64,000 nt of DNA from CAWAXW01 sp963786155 (GTDB lineage: Bacteria; Actinomycetota; CADDZG01; WHSQ01). The notes below the pieces were generated by a model. It was not told the DNA's origin. It did not search any database and saw nothing but the letters and a program-made list of their open reading frames with translations. Below are positions 8,864 to 18,849 of this stretch, one piece after another. Both the position numbers and the translations under genes were made by a program. Positions within the stretch are counted from its first letter, which is position 1. Every line of letters starts with the position of its first letter. The DNA is taken from positions 2,852,001 to 2,916,000 of the forward strand of contig CAWAXW010000006.1 of assembly GCA_963786155.1 (NCBI GenBank), given 5' to 3'.

Positions 8864-10208
8864 TTAGAGGATCGGCAGGTAGCGCTTCACCTCGTAGGGA
8901 GACACGTAGCTCTTGTACGAGTTCCACTCGGCCCGCTTGTTGCGCAGCAGATATTCGAAGACCTGCTCGCCGAGGGTTTCGGCCACGAGCTCGGACGACT
9001 CCATGTAGGTCAGCGACTCGTAGAGATCGTCGGGTAGCTGGTTTATCCCCTGGGCCCTTCGCTCGGTATCGGTCATCTCGTAGATGTTGTCCGTTGCTTC
9101 GGGGGGCAGCTCGTAACCTTCGTCGATCCCTTTGAGTCCTGCTGCCAGGATCACCGCGAAAGCGAGGTACGGGTTGCATGCGGGGTCCGGAGAGCGGAAC
9201 TCGATCCGCGTCGACTGCTCCTTGCGGGGCTTGTACATCGGGACGCGGATCAGAGCCGACCGGTTGTGACGTCCCCAGCACACGAACGTCGGAGCCTCCT
9301 GGATCGGATAGCCGGGGCCGCTCGTAAGTCGCTTGTACGAGTTCACCCATTGGTTGGTGACGGCCGTGATCTCGCGCGCATGTGTCAACAATCCCGCGGT
9401 GAACGCCTTAGCCACCTTCGAGAGGTGGTACTCGTCCGAGGAGTCGTGGAATGCGTTCTGATCTCCCTCGAACAACGACATGTGGGTGTGCATGCCGGAG
9501 CCCGGCAACTCCGTAGAAGGCTTGGGCATGAAGGTCGCGTACATCCCTCGCTTGGCCGCCATCTCCTTCACTACCAATCGGTAGGTCATCACCGAATCGG
9601 CCATGGTCAGCGCGTCCGGCGTGGCGAAGGTCGATCTCGTGTTGTGAAGGAGCGACCTCGTGATGCGAGAACTCGACGGGGATGCCCATCTTCTCGAGCA
9701 CGCTGATCGTCTCGCGCCGCAACTCCTGCGTGGCTTCGAGTGGTGTGAAGTCGAAGTAGCCGCCAGGGTCGATCGGCGTCGGGTCCTCGGAGCTCTTGAA
9801 CAAGAAGAACTCCATCTCGGGATGAACGTAGAAGGTGAACCCTCGCTCCGATGCGCGTTCGAGGTTGCGGCGCAAGACGTAACGGGGATCTCCCCAGAAC
9901 GGCCGGCCGTCGGGCGTGTAGACGTCGCAGAAGATACGCGCCACGCCGCCGTCGATGTCGTCGGTGCTCGGCATGATCTGGAACGTGCTCGCATCGGGCC
10001 GGGCGAGCATGTCGGACTCCTGGACTCGCGCGAATCCTTCGATCGCCGAGCCATCGAAGCCGATGCCCTCGTCGAACGCTTGCTCGAGCTCCTCCGAGGT
10101 GACGGCGAAGGACTTGAGGAAGCCCAGAACATCGGTGAACCAGAGCCAGACGAGACGGATCCCTCGCTCTTCGACTGTCCTCAGCACGTAGTCCTGCTGG
10201 CGCTCCAT
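8864..10208 (-). CDS. glnA: Second glutamine synthetase, type I-alpha-like (one frame change)
   Basis: About 447 residues from ATG 10208 (MERQQDYVLRTVEERGI). The beta-grasp N-domain and the LFFKS-type catalytic segment are in one frame to about 9640. The rest (FATPDALTMADSVMTYRL onward, with FMPKPSTELPGSGMHTHMS and RNRSALIRVP) is in another, so a single indel is likely. The C-terminus reads NIYEMTDTERRAQGI instead of the NLYDLPPE adenylylation motif, as in Bacillus-type GS-I-alpha, so GlnE probably does not act on it. A GlnR-box-like sequence sits 25 bases upstream of the start. Confidence 0.92.
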
Positions 10209-10232
10209 GGCGACCAAGGGTACGCCCGCCAG

Positions 10233-10248
10233 GTTTCCACGGCGTTAC
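10233..10248 (-). promoter_or_regulatory. GlnR-box-like operator before the second glutamine synthetase
   Basis: On the minus strand the bases read GTAAC-GCCGTG-GAAAC. This matches the actinobacterial GlnR half-site pair gTnAC-n6-GaAAC at every conserved position. It lies 25 bases before the glnA start and within the 73-base divergent region shared with nadE. A GlnR-like regulator is encoded 1.7 kb away. Only one such pair is seen; many strong GlnR sites have two. Confidence 0.55.
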
Positions 10249-10281
10249 ATCTCGGCTAGCTGCCGCACTACGCTTTGTCTT

Positions 10282-11964
10282 ATGAGGATCGCGTTGGCCC
10301 AGCTCAATCTGCCCATAGGCGACATCGACGGCAACGTCGAGCGGATCGCGCAGGCCATCGACGAGGGGCGCCGCAGGGGGGCCGAGGTCGTCGCGCTTCC
10401 CGAGCTGGCGGTGACCGGCTACCCGCCCGAAGACCTCCTCCATAAGCGATCCTTCGTGCAGGCGAACAAGGACGCCATCGACGAGCTCGTCGGCCGGTCG
10501 CGCGGCGTGATCGCGATCGTGGGATTCGTGGACGGCGAGGTCGGGCACCTCTACAACGCGGCCGCCCTGATCCACGACGGCGAGCTGATTGGGACCTACC
10601 GCAAGCATCAACTGCCCAACTACGGCGTCTTCGACGAGCACCGCTACTTCAGCCCGGGCCGAGGACACATCCTGCTGGACACCGGTTTCGGCATCCTCGG
10701 TACGTGTATCTGCGAAGACGCTTGGTTCGAAGACGGGCCCGTTGTAAGTCAGGGCGACGCGGGGGCCCAGATCGTCGTCAACATCAACGCATCCCCATAT
10801 CACAAGGGCAAGCACGGCGAGCGGTCACAGATGCTCTGCGAACGTGCGCGCGACGGGCGGACCTCTATCGTTTACGTGAACGCGATCGGAGGGCAGGACG
10901 AGCTCGTGTTCGACGGCGGTTCGATCGTTGTATCGCCGGACGGAGATGTCGTCGCCCGGTTGCCACAGTTCGAAGAGACGATCGAGGTCGTGGACGTGCC
11001 GCTGGGGGCCGCGGAGAGCTCCGATAAGCCGGGGGTCAAGTTGATCGAGGTCGGTCTTCGGCGTTCATCGCAACCCGCGCCGCCGCCACCTACCGCGCGC
11101 GATCTCGACGGTGCCGAAGAGATCTACTCGGCGCTCACTCTCGCGCTGCGCGATTACGTGGCGAAGAACGGGTTCGAGAAGGTCGTCGTGGGATTGTCGG
11201 GTGGCATCGACTCCGCGCTCACCGCCGCGATCGCGGCCGATGCGCTCGGCCCGGACAACGTCCTGGTGGTCGCGATGCCTTCCGAGTTCTCGTCTTCCCA
11301 CTCGGTGGAGGACGCCAAGGCACTCGCATCCAATCTCGACCTCGAGCTCATCGAGGTGCCCATCGCTTCGACATGGCACCAATACCTCGAGATCCTGGAG
11401 GCTGCGTTCGGCAAGGTCGATCACGGGGTCGCCGAAGAGAACCTCCAGGCTCGCATCCGTGGGAACTTGCTCATGGCGATATCAAACCGCTACGGTCATC
11501 TCGTGGTCGCCACCGGCAACAAGTCGGAGATGGCATGCGGATATGCCACCCTCTATGGAGACATGGCCGGCGGCTTCGCGCTACTGAAGGACGTCTTCAA
11601 AACCGAGGTCTACGAGCTGTCCCGGTGGCGCAACACCCGAGGCGAGGCCATCCCCGAAAGCACATTGATCAAGCCTCCCAGCGCAGAGTTGCGCCCAGAT
11701 CAACAGGACTCGGACTCTCTGCCCCCTTATGACGTGCTCGACCCGATACTGGAGGGATACATCGAGGAGGACCAAGGAGTTGCCGAGTTGGTGGAGCGGG
11801 GGCACGATGCGAAGACCGTCGCGCGCGTCATCCGCTTGGTCGACCGGGCCGAGTACAAGCGGCGCCAAGCGCCCCCGGGCCCGAAGGTGACGACCAAGGC
11901 ATTCGGGCGCGACCGGCGCCTGCCCATCAGCAATGCCTGGCGAGAGCCATCGGTGGAGGGATAA
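10282..11964 (+). CDS. nadE: Glutamine-dependent NAD+ synthetase
   Basis: Final step of NAD synthesis: amidation of nicotinate adenine dinucleotide with glutamine-derived ammonia. The 560-residue protein has an N-terminal nitrilase-type glutaminase (Glu41 in LPELAVTGYPPE, Lys108 in TYRKHQ, nucleophile Cys144 in CICEDAW). A C-terminal ATP-pyrophosphatase domain carries the P-loop LSGGIDSALTAA near residue 305 and the NKSEMACGYATLYGD segment. ATG 10282 was chosen because it begins the conserved MRIALAQLN strand. It is divergent from the GS gene and is followed 4 bases later by the GlnR-like gene. nadA, nadB and nadC also occur in this window, at other loci. Confidence 0.95.
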   Translation: MRIALAQLNLPIGDIDGNVERIAQAIDEGRRRGAEVVALPELAVTGYPPEDLLHKRSFVQANKDAIDELVGRSRGVIAIVGFVDGEVGHLYNAAALIHDGELIGTYRKHQLPNYGVFDEHRYFSPGRGHILLDTGFGILGTCICEDAWFEDGPVVSQGDAGAQIVVNINASPYHKGKHGERSQMLCERARDGRTSIVYVNAIGGQDELVFDGGSIVVSPDGDVVARLPQFEETIEVVDVPLGAAESSDKPGVKLIEVGLRRSSQPAPPPPTARDLDGAEEIYSALTLALRDYVAKNGFEKVVVGLSGGIDSALTAAIAADALGPDNVLVVAMPSEFSSSHSVEDAKALASNLDLELIEVPIASTWHQYLEILEAAFGKVDHGVAEENLQARIRGNLLMAISNRYGHLVVATGNKSEMACGYATLYGDMAGGFALLKDVFKTEVYELSRWRNTRGEAIPESTLIKPPSAELRPDQQDSDSLPPYDVLDPILEGYIEEDQGVAELVERGHDAKTVARVIRLVDRAEYKRRQAPPGPKVTTKAFGRDRRLPISNAWREPSVEG

Positions 11965-11968
11965 CGCG

Positions 11969-12658
11969 ATGGCCTGGACGCTCTTGTTGCTCTCGGATCA
12001 GCACGAGGACGTGCGCGACCTGCTGGTCGAGTTCCCGCTCGCCCCGTACACGGTCCGTGTCGCCCCCCTCAAGGCGACGACCGTCGAGGAACTGGTCCCG
12101 ATACATCCAGACGTGGTGCTCATCGATGCAACGGGCGATCCGGCGAGCGCCGAAGATGCCGCTCGCGCCCTGTCCGCGGCGTGGGAGATCGGCCTCCCTC
12201 CGGTCATCGTGATCCTCGAGGACTCGGGCGTTGCACGCTTCAGGCTCGATAGAGGTGTGGACGACTTCTTGCTGGTGACCTCCTCGTCGGCCGAGATATC
12301 GGCTCGCCTCGCGATGGCATACCGGCGCGCGGGGCATGGTGACGAGGCCGCGGTGTTAAAGGTCGGGGACCTCACGGTCAACCCCGAGAACTACCAGGTG
12401 TACGTGCGTGGCAGACCCCTCGATCTCACCTACAAGGAATTCGAGCTGCTCAAGTTCCTGGCGCAACGGCCGGGACGCGTCTGCGACCGTGACCTCTTGC
12501 TGCGAGAAGTTTGGGGCTACGACTACTTCGGCGGGACCCGCACGGTGGACGTCCACATCCGCCGCCTGCGCGCGAAGCTCGGCCCCGAGCACGAAGCTCT
12601 GATCGAGACGATCCGCAATGTCGGCTACAGGCTCGTCCCTCGACCACGGGATCGATAG
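11969..12658 (+). CDS. glnR: GlnR-type nitrogen response regulator (OmpR/PhoB fold, atypical receiver)
   Basis: 229 residues from ATG 11969 behind GGAGGG. The receiver-like domain has Asp10 and Asp53 (VVLIDATG), but the usual conserved Lys is replaced (DDFLLVTSSS), as in atypical receivers. The winged-helix domain (LDLTYKEFELLKFLAQ, EVWGYDYFGGTRTVDVHIRR, RAKLGPEHEALIETIRNVGY) is nearly word-for-word that of Streptomyces and mycobacterial GlnR. GlnR is the global regulator of nitrogen assimilation and binds gTnAC-n6-GaAAC sites, one of which precedes the GS gene here. No sensor kinase is adjacent, which also fits GlnR. Orthology is judged from remembered sequence, not from a search. Confidence 0.85.
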   Translation: MAWTLLLLSDQHEDVRDLLVEFPLAPYTVRVAPLKATTVEELVPIHPDVVLIDATGDPASAEDAARALSAAWEIGLPPVIVILEDSGVARFRLDRGVDDFLLVTSSSAEISARLAMAYRRAGHGDEAAVLKVGDLTVNPENYQVYVRGRPLDLTYKEFELLKFLAQRPGRVCDRDLLLREVWGYDYFGGTRTVDVHIRRLRAKLGPEHEALIETIRNVGYRLVPRPRDR

Positions 12659-13023
12659 ATGTACGCCTTCACGCCCGGCGCGACGCTCCTAGGCCTCATC
12701 ATCGGATTCGTCTTCTTCGAGTGGCCGTGGCGCGGCCTCGTCATCGCTTTCTTCCTGGTGATCGACATTGCGGAGATCATCATCTGGCTGAGATGGCGGA
12801 AGAAGAAATCGATCACAGGGGCCGAGTCGGTCGTCGGTGAGCGCGGCGTCGCCATAACCGACTGCAAACCGGACGGGCAGGTGAAAGTGCGCGGCCAGAT
12901 CTGGAAGGCAACTTGCCCCGGCGGCGTCGCTGCGGGACTAGAGGTCATAGTCGACGAGATAGACAGCATCAAGCTCGTCGTCTCATCCATCGAGGAGGCC
13001 GAGGAATCCGCCCCTCCGCCTGA
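12659..13023 (+). CDS. NfeD-like membrane protein
   Basis: ATG 12659 directly follows the glnR stop. Two hydrophobic segments (about residues 8-22 and 27-45) precede a C-terminal OB-type NfeD domain (VVGERGVAITDCKPDGQVKV, RGQIWKAT, GLEVIVDEID). NfeD domains support membrane protein quality control and stomatin-like partners. The frame stays open to 13186, which would run through the whole tRNA-Lys gene. A one-base indel before TGA 13021-13023 is more plausible, so the end is approximate. Probably cotranscribed with glnR. Confidence 0.68.
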
Positions 13024-13054
13024 CAAGAGACACCCGTTAGCCTGTGCGGTCGAC

Positions 13055-13126
13055 GGGCCCCTAGCTCATCAGGTAGAGCACCGGACTTTTAATCCGGCGG
13101 GCAGGGTTCGAGTCCCTGGGGGCCCA
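13055..13126 (+). tRNA. tRNA-Lys (anticodon UUU)
   Basis: A full cloverleaf fits. The acceptor stem GGGCCCC/GGGGCCC has discriminator A. The anticodon arm CCGGA-CTTTTAA-TCCGG carries TTT at 13088-13090, and the T arm is CAGGG-TTCGAGT-CCCTG. No CCA is encoded. It follows the NfeD-like gene on the same strand. Confidence 0.95.
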
Positions 13127-13186
13127 CTAGAGCGTGCCCACTCAGCAACTCGATGTGAGACACCAGCGGAGCGGGCCAGCGCGTGA

Positions 13187-15303
13187 TCACTCGACTCGGT
13201 ACGAGTATGCGAATGGGTCGGTGGCGATCGGTGTCACTCCGGAAAAGATCACGATGGTCCTGTCTCCGCGCAAGGGAACGGGCTTGCGCAGGTCGAGCCC
13301 CGCCTCGCTTGCCTTGAACTTCTTACGTTTGAGCACCGTGCGGGTCGCCTCGTCGCCCGTGATCGAGACAAGTTGGAACAGCGGCTTGTTCTTGGCCAGC
13401 GGACGCAGTCGCATGAAGCGCAGACTCGAGTCGCCCGCGAACGACCACGCGCGTTCCTTCTTCTCGAACTTGCTCGAGTGCCAGATCTTCTTGTTGCCAT
13501 CGGTCAACGACACGTTGTCGACGACGTAACCCGGCTCCGTCGTGGACTGGTCGGTGTCGTATTCGAAGCGGATGAGGACCGGCCCCCCCGCATACGCGGC
13601 GAGGTCGAGCGAACAGGCTTGCCACCCTCCAGAGTCCCCAGTGATACCCCCCGACTCTGCGATCGCCCGATTGTTGCCGTTGGGGTCGGTCGCGCGGCCC
13701 CCACAATCAGGAGTGGGCACGTACTCGTAACTGGCTCCGTTGTCCTTGGAGACGCGGACGTACGCGTAGTCCCAGTCTTCTTCGATCTGATGCCAGTACT
13801 TGAACTGCAGCACCGGAGCGGTCGCGTTGGTGAGATTCGCGCGGCGCTCCATCCACGTAAGCATCTCGTCGCCCCGGTTGGACCAGGCGAAGTAGCCGCC
13901 GCCCGGCGCCGGTTGGCCGTCGCGCGCCGGTATCACCGCGACCGGGTCTTGAGCCGTCGCGTCGAACGAACCAGAGGCGGTGAGGTCGAAGTACTCGCCT
14001 CCGTACGGGAAGACGGTCGCGTCCTCGGAGGAGGATGTCTCCGTTCCAGCCGCAACGACCTGCACGTCGCGATTCGGGTACGCGAACCGATCCTGAGAGA
14101 GCCCCGCCGTGTCTGTGAAGTTGGCCACCAAGTAGTCACGGAAGACCTTCTGGAACCCGCCCGAGCGGTAGTACTTGTCGAGCATCGACGTCAAAGACGC
14201 CGAACGTGCTTGGAGGACCTTGGTGATGCCCGCCGGGCCCGTCCTGAGGGGTCGCGGTCAGGATCGTCGGCCAACCCGTACGGCTCGATGAACTCGGTGG
14301 CCGGATCGTCCTTCTCGCCGTAGTGCTGGAAGAGATAGTCGAAGAGCAGGAACGCCTGGCCGTAGTCCTCGAGACCTCCGCCCCAGTCGAGCAGGTGGTT
14401 GTCCGGTTGCTGTTCGTAGGCACCGATGTGACCCTCGACGACGTCGGAGAAGCCGTTGACGACGGCGGCAATGTCGGCCATGCCCTCGTTGACCCATGTT
14501 GCTTCGTTGAAGTCGTTCGAGAACTGGATCATGTGAAAGAACTCGTGGGCGATGACCCCGGCGTAGGTGTCGTCGCCGACGTTGAGGAAGAGCGAGTTCA
14601 TGAAGAACATCTCCGCCTCGTTGCTGTAGGGAGACTCGTGTTCTCCCTCACCGTTGGGGTACTCGTGCTCCGAGGAGAAGTAGCCGGCAACGAAACCGCC
14701 CCCGGTGCCCGCGTCGATCGGGAAATTCAAGATGTGGACGTGCTCGTCGCAATCTGCGTCGCGCCAATCGGCCGGAAGCCCGGGAGCGAGGTACGCGGGC
14801 TTGTGCGAGACAGAGGGATGGTCTCCGAAGTAGGTGATATCGGTCTCGTAGATCTGTTCCCAGTCCCGTAGACCCTCTTCCGCTTCGGACCGCGTGACGA
14901 ACCCGCCCTCCGGCGCATCTCCATCGCCGGGGAAGTAGAACTCCCTCTGAACCCACATGTATCCGTGTGACGATCTCGCCGCGAGGACTGCCGTGATCTG
15001 CTGGCTTCCGGACTGCTCCTGGTTCACCCAGAACTGACGCTCGGCCCCCACTTCGTACTCGGGCGGGGGCGCGCATCCCGGACGGCCGTACTCGCCGAGC
15101 TCGGATCGGGCGGGACGGCTTCCCAGTCTTGTCTGACGAGCAACGAACCGCTGAGCCCGGACGACTGCGCGGTGGTCGAGGTGGTCGAGGAGGTAATCGT
15201 CGTAGACAGGCGGCGGCGGGTTCTCCTCGGTCGCGCCACCCGACGCCATCGGAACCATCGCCGCGGCGATACAGGCGATGAGCACGGAAACCAGCCGCCT
15301 CAT
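13187..15303 (-). CDS. Secreted zinc metalloprotease, immune-inhibitor-A (M6)-like, one frame change
   Basis: ATG 15303 begins a signal peptide (MRRLVSVLIACIAAAMVPMA, cut near ASGGA). The catalytic region carries HEFFHMIQFSNDF, an HExxH zinc site, followed by WVNEGMADIAA, which supplies the third-ligand region. A long C-terminal part holds a beta-sandwich with CxxxG and WYxxxD-like patterns seen in M6 proteases. The first frame ends near 14215 and the second (GITKVLQ, then LTSMLDKYYRSGGF) continues to 13187, consistent with one indel. A total of about 700 residues suits the family. Role inferred: degradation of external protein. Substrate unknown. Confidence 0.75.
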
Positions 15304-15397
15304 GCGGCAACCCCCTCAGAAGGTTCGATCGACAAGCGCAATGTGATCAGTTTACGGAGGCCGGGTGGCTACTCATCAGACCGACTAACCTCCCTGA

Positions 15398-16896
15398 ATG
15401 ACTCCCCCCAGGCTCGGAGCAGCGGCCGGCAACGCTTTGATCGCGCCCGTCGTCCGAGGATCAATGCCGCCGGCGGGAACGCGGTCGACACCTGTCTCGC
15501 GATCGGCATCCAGGCGTGGGTGGCCGAGCCATACATGTGCTCGATCGGGGGATCTGGATTCATCGCGGTACGTACGCCGGATGGGACCGTGGAGATCATC
15601 GACGGCAACAACACGATGCCCTCGGCAGTACCCACAGCGGCGGGTCAGGGCATGCAACGCGTCTACTTCTCCGACTACGCGAACGGCATGTACACGGGCA
15701 TCGGTGCCGGGGCCGTAGCGGTGCCGGGCATCCTCGCGGCGATGCACGCGGCCTGGGAGCGGCACGGCCGGCTCGAGTGGGCTGCGTTGTTCGCGCCAGC
15801 CATCGAGCTTGCGGACAAGGGGATCGCCTTCCCGGCTACGTCCGCTTACTACTTGAGCGCAACGTTCGACGAGCTCTGGTCGCGCTTCGACGAAGCTCGA
15901 AAGCTGTACACGATCGACGGACGTCCACTTCGTGAGGGTGAGACCCTCGTTCAGCCCGACCTGCGCGGTGTCACTCCAGTTGGTCGCGGACCAGGGCCCG
16001 GGCGCGTTCTACGGAGGTGAGCTGGGGCAAGCGATCGCCGAGCGGATAGCTGCCGACGACGGCTTGCTCTCGATGGAGGATCTGACGCACTACACCGCCG
16101 AGATCCGCTCACCGATCCACAGCGATGCGTTCGGGTGGGCGGTCGATACGAATCCGCCTCCTTCTGTCGGAGGCGCGGTGCTGACGCACATGCTGGCGCT
16201 GCTGCAGGAAGCCGACATGAAGGATCCGGTCTTGCGCACGCTCGCGCTCGTTCAAGCCGAGGAGGCCGCGATCGGCTACCGCCTCGAGCACTACGAGGAC
16301 CCGGGAGAGATCGCCAGCGGTTTGGAGGACGCCCTCGGCCGCCTTCGCGCAGAGGAGGGGGCCCGGCTTCCACGACACATCACTCGGCAGCGGACACCGA
16401 CGGGTTCGTTTGCTCTTTGACACAATCCAATGGCTACAGCTCGGGTCTCGTTGTTCGGGGGATGCTGCTCAACAACACGCTCGGCGAGGAAGAGCTGAAT
16501 CCGAGAGGAGCGCACGGATTGCCGCCGGGGTCTCGCTGTCACTCGAACATGTCCCCGACGATAGTGAGTGGCCCGGGCATGACGGTTGGTTTGGGCTCGC
16601 CCGGCGCGGATCGCATAGTCGGGGCTATCGCCCAGACGTTCATCTCACTCGCGGTCGACCGAATGAGCCTGGCCGACGCGATCAAGGCGCCCCGGGTCCA
16701 TCTTTCCCATCGCGCGGATGGCGAGCTTCTCTGCTTCGAGCCGGGGATCCCAGGGGACGACCTCGGATATGCGTCGCGGCCCTACGACGACCTGCACATG
16801 TTCTTCGGGGGCGTGAACGGGGTAGCCATATCTGAAGAAGGGGAGCTCGAGGCAGTCCATGATCTCCGGCGATCGGGTTCATCAGTCGTCGTCTAG
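15398..16896 (+). CDS. ggt: Gamma-glutamyltranspeptidase (at least two frame changes)
   Basis: Cleaves gamma-glutamyl bonds such as those of glutathione-like thiols and poly-glutamate. Visible landmarks include INAAGGNAVDTCLAIG near the start and GVGAGAVAVPG-like GIGAGAVAVPGILAAM. In the small subunit, STTHHSAAD begins with the autoprocessing/nucleophilic Thr, followed by SLTQSNGYSSGLVV and LLNNTLGEEELNPRG. Frames change near 15990 and again near 16370, and possibly once near the start, so the exact N-terminus (ATG 15398 is one option) is uncertain. The motif order and roughly 500-residue length match a complete enzyme. Confidence 0.85.
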
Positions 16897-16947
16897 CCGA
16901 GGACTCTTCCCAGGAGTAGTTTCGATACGAATCCGAAGGGAGCCGAG

Positions 16948-17274
16948 ATGACCGACGGCATGTCCGAGACCGAGGCCAAGGATCCAGACGCGGTCGGGCA
17001 GATCGACGAGCAGGAGAAAGAGCACCGCTCCGAGCTCCAGGAAGAGTTCACGTCCGAGAGCAAGAAGTGTCCCGAGTGCGACGAACCGCTCGACAACCTC
17101 CGCAAGACGTGCTCCAACTGTGGATACGAATTCAAAGAGGGCGACTACGACGACGAGGAAGCAGGCGCAGAGTTGACGGCCGGCTCCCTGGTGGACGACG
17201 AAGGCAACGAGATCACCGACGAAGACGCCTTGGACGACCAGGATGCATCGGATAAGGAGCCTGCAGAAGGGTGA
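16948..17274 (+). CDS. Acidic zinc-ribbon protein of unknown function
   Basis: 108 residues with a good Shine-Dalgarno (AAGGGAG) before ATG 16948. A central zinc ribbon, CPECDEPLDNLRKTCSNCGY, is flanked by very acidic tails rich in Asp and Glu. I do not recognise the family. Its stop overlaps the Crp/Fnr start as GTGA, so the pair is translationally coupled. A regulatory partnership is possible, but this is inference only. Confidence 0.7.
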   Translation: MTDGMSETEAKDPDAVGQIDEQEKEHRSELQEEFTSESKKCPECDEPLDNLRKTCSNCGYEFKEGDYDDEEAGAELTAGSLVDDEGNEITDEDALDDQDASDKEPAEG

Positions 17275-17963
17275 CGGGCGCCCTCGACTCGGTTCTGCGC
17301 GCCGCGCTGGCACGCTCGCCGCTGCTCGAGAAGGCGGCCTCCGAGACACTCGACTCGCTCGTCTCGGCCGGCTCGCTCAAGAAATATCAAAAGGGCACTT
17401 ACCTATTCCATCAAGGCGATAAGGCCTCCGAGGTCTTCTTGCTATGGAGCGGCAGGGTCGAAGTCAGCTCACCCGCTCCTTCGGGCGGTCGCAAGCTCCA
17501 TGGGTTCCTGGATCCTCCACAACTGTTCGGCGAGCTGTCGGTCGTCGGAGACATGACGCGCACCGCCAGCGTCCTTGCGGTCGAGGACTCGACGGCCTGG
17601 GCGGTCGCATCCAACGTGTGGCTCGATGTCGCGATCGCGGACGAGGCCGTTTCCCGATCGTTGCTCCGCGCCCTGGCACAACAGTTCCAGGAACACGAGG
17701 GACTTATCGACGACCTCTTGTTCTTAGACCTGCGGGGCCGCGTCGCGAAGAGGCTACTGGGGTTGGGGCGCCGCGAAGGAGACGATGCCGATCTCAGAAC
17801 CGATGAGATCACGCAGAACGATCTCGCCAGCTTGTGCGGCGGCACTCGAGAGAACGTGACGAGGGTGCTGTCGTCGCTAACGAAACGGGGAACGATCGAG
17901 CGGGTGGGACATCACTATGTCCTTCACGACACCGAACACCTCAAGCGCTTAGCGAGCGCGTGA
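17271..17963 (+). CDS. Crp/Fnr-family transcription regulator
   Basis: 230 residues from GTG 17271. A cyclic-nucleotide-binding-type beta-roll occupies about residues 15-130 (YLFHQGDKASEVFLLWSGRV, FGELSVVGDMTRTASVLAVE). A dimer helix follows, then a Crp-type helix-turn-helix (ITQNDLASLCGGTRENVTRV, about residues 180-200). No Fnr-style cysteine cluster is present, so it is not an oxygen-sensing Fnr. The effector is unknown. tRNA-Glu follows 20 bases after the stop. Confidence 0.88.
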   Translation: MTGALDSVLRAALARSPLLEKAASETLDSLVSAGSLKKYQKGTYLFHQGDKASEVFLLWSGRVEVSSPAPSGGRKLHGFLDPPQLFGELSVVGDMTRTASVLAVEDSTAWAVASNVWLDVAIADEAVSRSLLRALAQQFQEHEGLIDDLLFLDLRGRVAKRLLGLGRREGDDADLRTDEITQNDLASLCGGTRENVTRVLSSLTKRGTIERVGHHYVLHDTEHLKRLASA

Positions 17964-17983
17964 ACGGCTATCCTCTGCACTCC

Positions 17984-18057
17984 GGCCCCATCGTCTAGCC
18001 AGGTTAGGACGCTGCCCTTTCAAGGCGGTAACACGGGTTCGAATCCCGTTGGGGCCA
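17984..18057 (+). tRNA. tRNA-Glu (anticodon UUC)
   Basis: Acceptor GGCCCCA/TGGGGCC with discriminator A. The anticodon arm CTGCC-CTTTCAA-GGCGG carries TTC, and the T arm is ACGGG-TTCGAAT-CCCGT. CCA is not encoded. Confidence 0.95.
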
Positions 18058-18118
18058 CTCCCGGACTCCCAGGTGCCCGACCTTGTACTCTGCCTGCACG
18101 CCGAGTTGAGGAGGGCTA

Positions 18119-18796
18119 ATGACTTCTACGCGAACGTTTCGTTTGGTGATCGCCGCCGTGCTGGTCATGGGGATGGCGGTGGCCGCCGTGGTCGCCGTGA
18201 CCTCGAGGGGAGACGCCACGATGGCGTGCCAGGAGCAGAAGAAGGCCAAGGCGACGCTCAAGGACGCGTCTGGCGAGAACGTCGGCGTCGTGACGTTCTG
18301 GAACGACGGGACCTGCGAGACGCGAGTCGTTGTCGATATCGGCAGCTGCTGCCTCGGCGGCGAGAACCCCGTTACGACCGGGTTCCACGGCGTCCACATC
18401 CATACGACGGGCAAGTGTGAGCCGGATGCGGTCGATGCCGAGGGCAAGCCGTCGGCCTTCTTCACTGCGGGCTCCCACTGGAATCCCGACGCCGCGAGCC
18501 ATGCGAGCCACAAGGGAGACCTTCCTCCGCTCCTCGTGACGGAGGCCGGTCTGGCTCACGGCGAGACCCTGACCGACCGATTCGGCCCCAACGCCTTGTT
18601 GGACGAGGACGGGAGCGCCGTGATCCTGCATCAGGCCGGCGACAACCTCGCCCACATCCCGGCGACGACGGCCGCGGGCGGAGAGCGCTATCACTCCCAC
18701 GCCTACGACACCCAGGGAGCCGACAAGGACAGCCTCGCGACCGGCGACGGCGGGGCCCGCTTCGCCTGCGGCGTGGTGAAGAAGGTCAAGGGCTAA
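18119..18796 (+). CDS. sodC: Copper/zinc superoxide dismutase, exported
   Basis: Converts superoxide to peroxide and oxygen outside the membrane. ATG 18119 follows GAGGAGG. An N-terminal signal or anchor (residues about 8-27) leads to the SOD fold. Copper/zinc ligand region FHGVHIHTTGKCE, then GSHWNP, HASHKGDLPPL, a late copper-ligand stretch VILHQAGDN and the conserved Arg near the end (GARFACGVV). An insertion with GGERYHSH precedes the last strand, longer than in typical SodC. All expected metal-ligand positions appear present by eye. Confidence 0.9.
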   Translation: MTSTRTFRLVIAAVLVMGMAVAAVVAVTSRGDATMACQEQKKAKATLKDASGENVGVVTFWNDGTCETRVVVDIGSCCLGGENPVTTGFHGVHIHTTGKCEPDAVDAEGKPSAFFTAGSHWNPDAASHASHKGDLPPLLVTEAGLAHGETLTDRFGPNALLDEDGSAVILHQAGDNLAHIPATTAAGGERYHSHAYDTQGADKDSLATGDGGARFACGVVKKVKG

Positions 18797-18849
18797 AAGG
18801 CCGCCAAAACCGCGGGCCGGCGCGGCCCGGCCATTAGGCTGGCGAACGT

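Noticed and set aside
13024..13186. NfeD-like frame running through tRNA-Lys
   Set aside because: Coding straight through a complete tRNA is unlikely; a one-base indel before 13021 explains it.
18811..18829. Hairpin after sodC as a terminator
   Set aside because: The CGGGCC/GGCCCG stem is short, lacks a T tract and is expected by chance in such GC-rich sequence.
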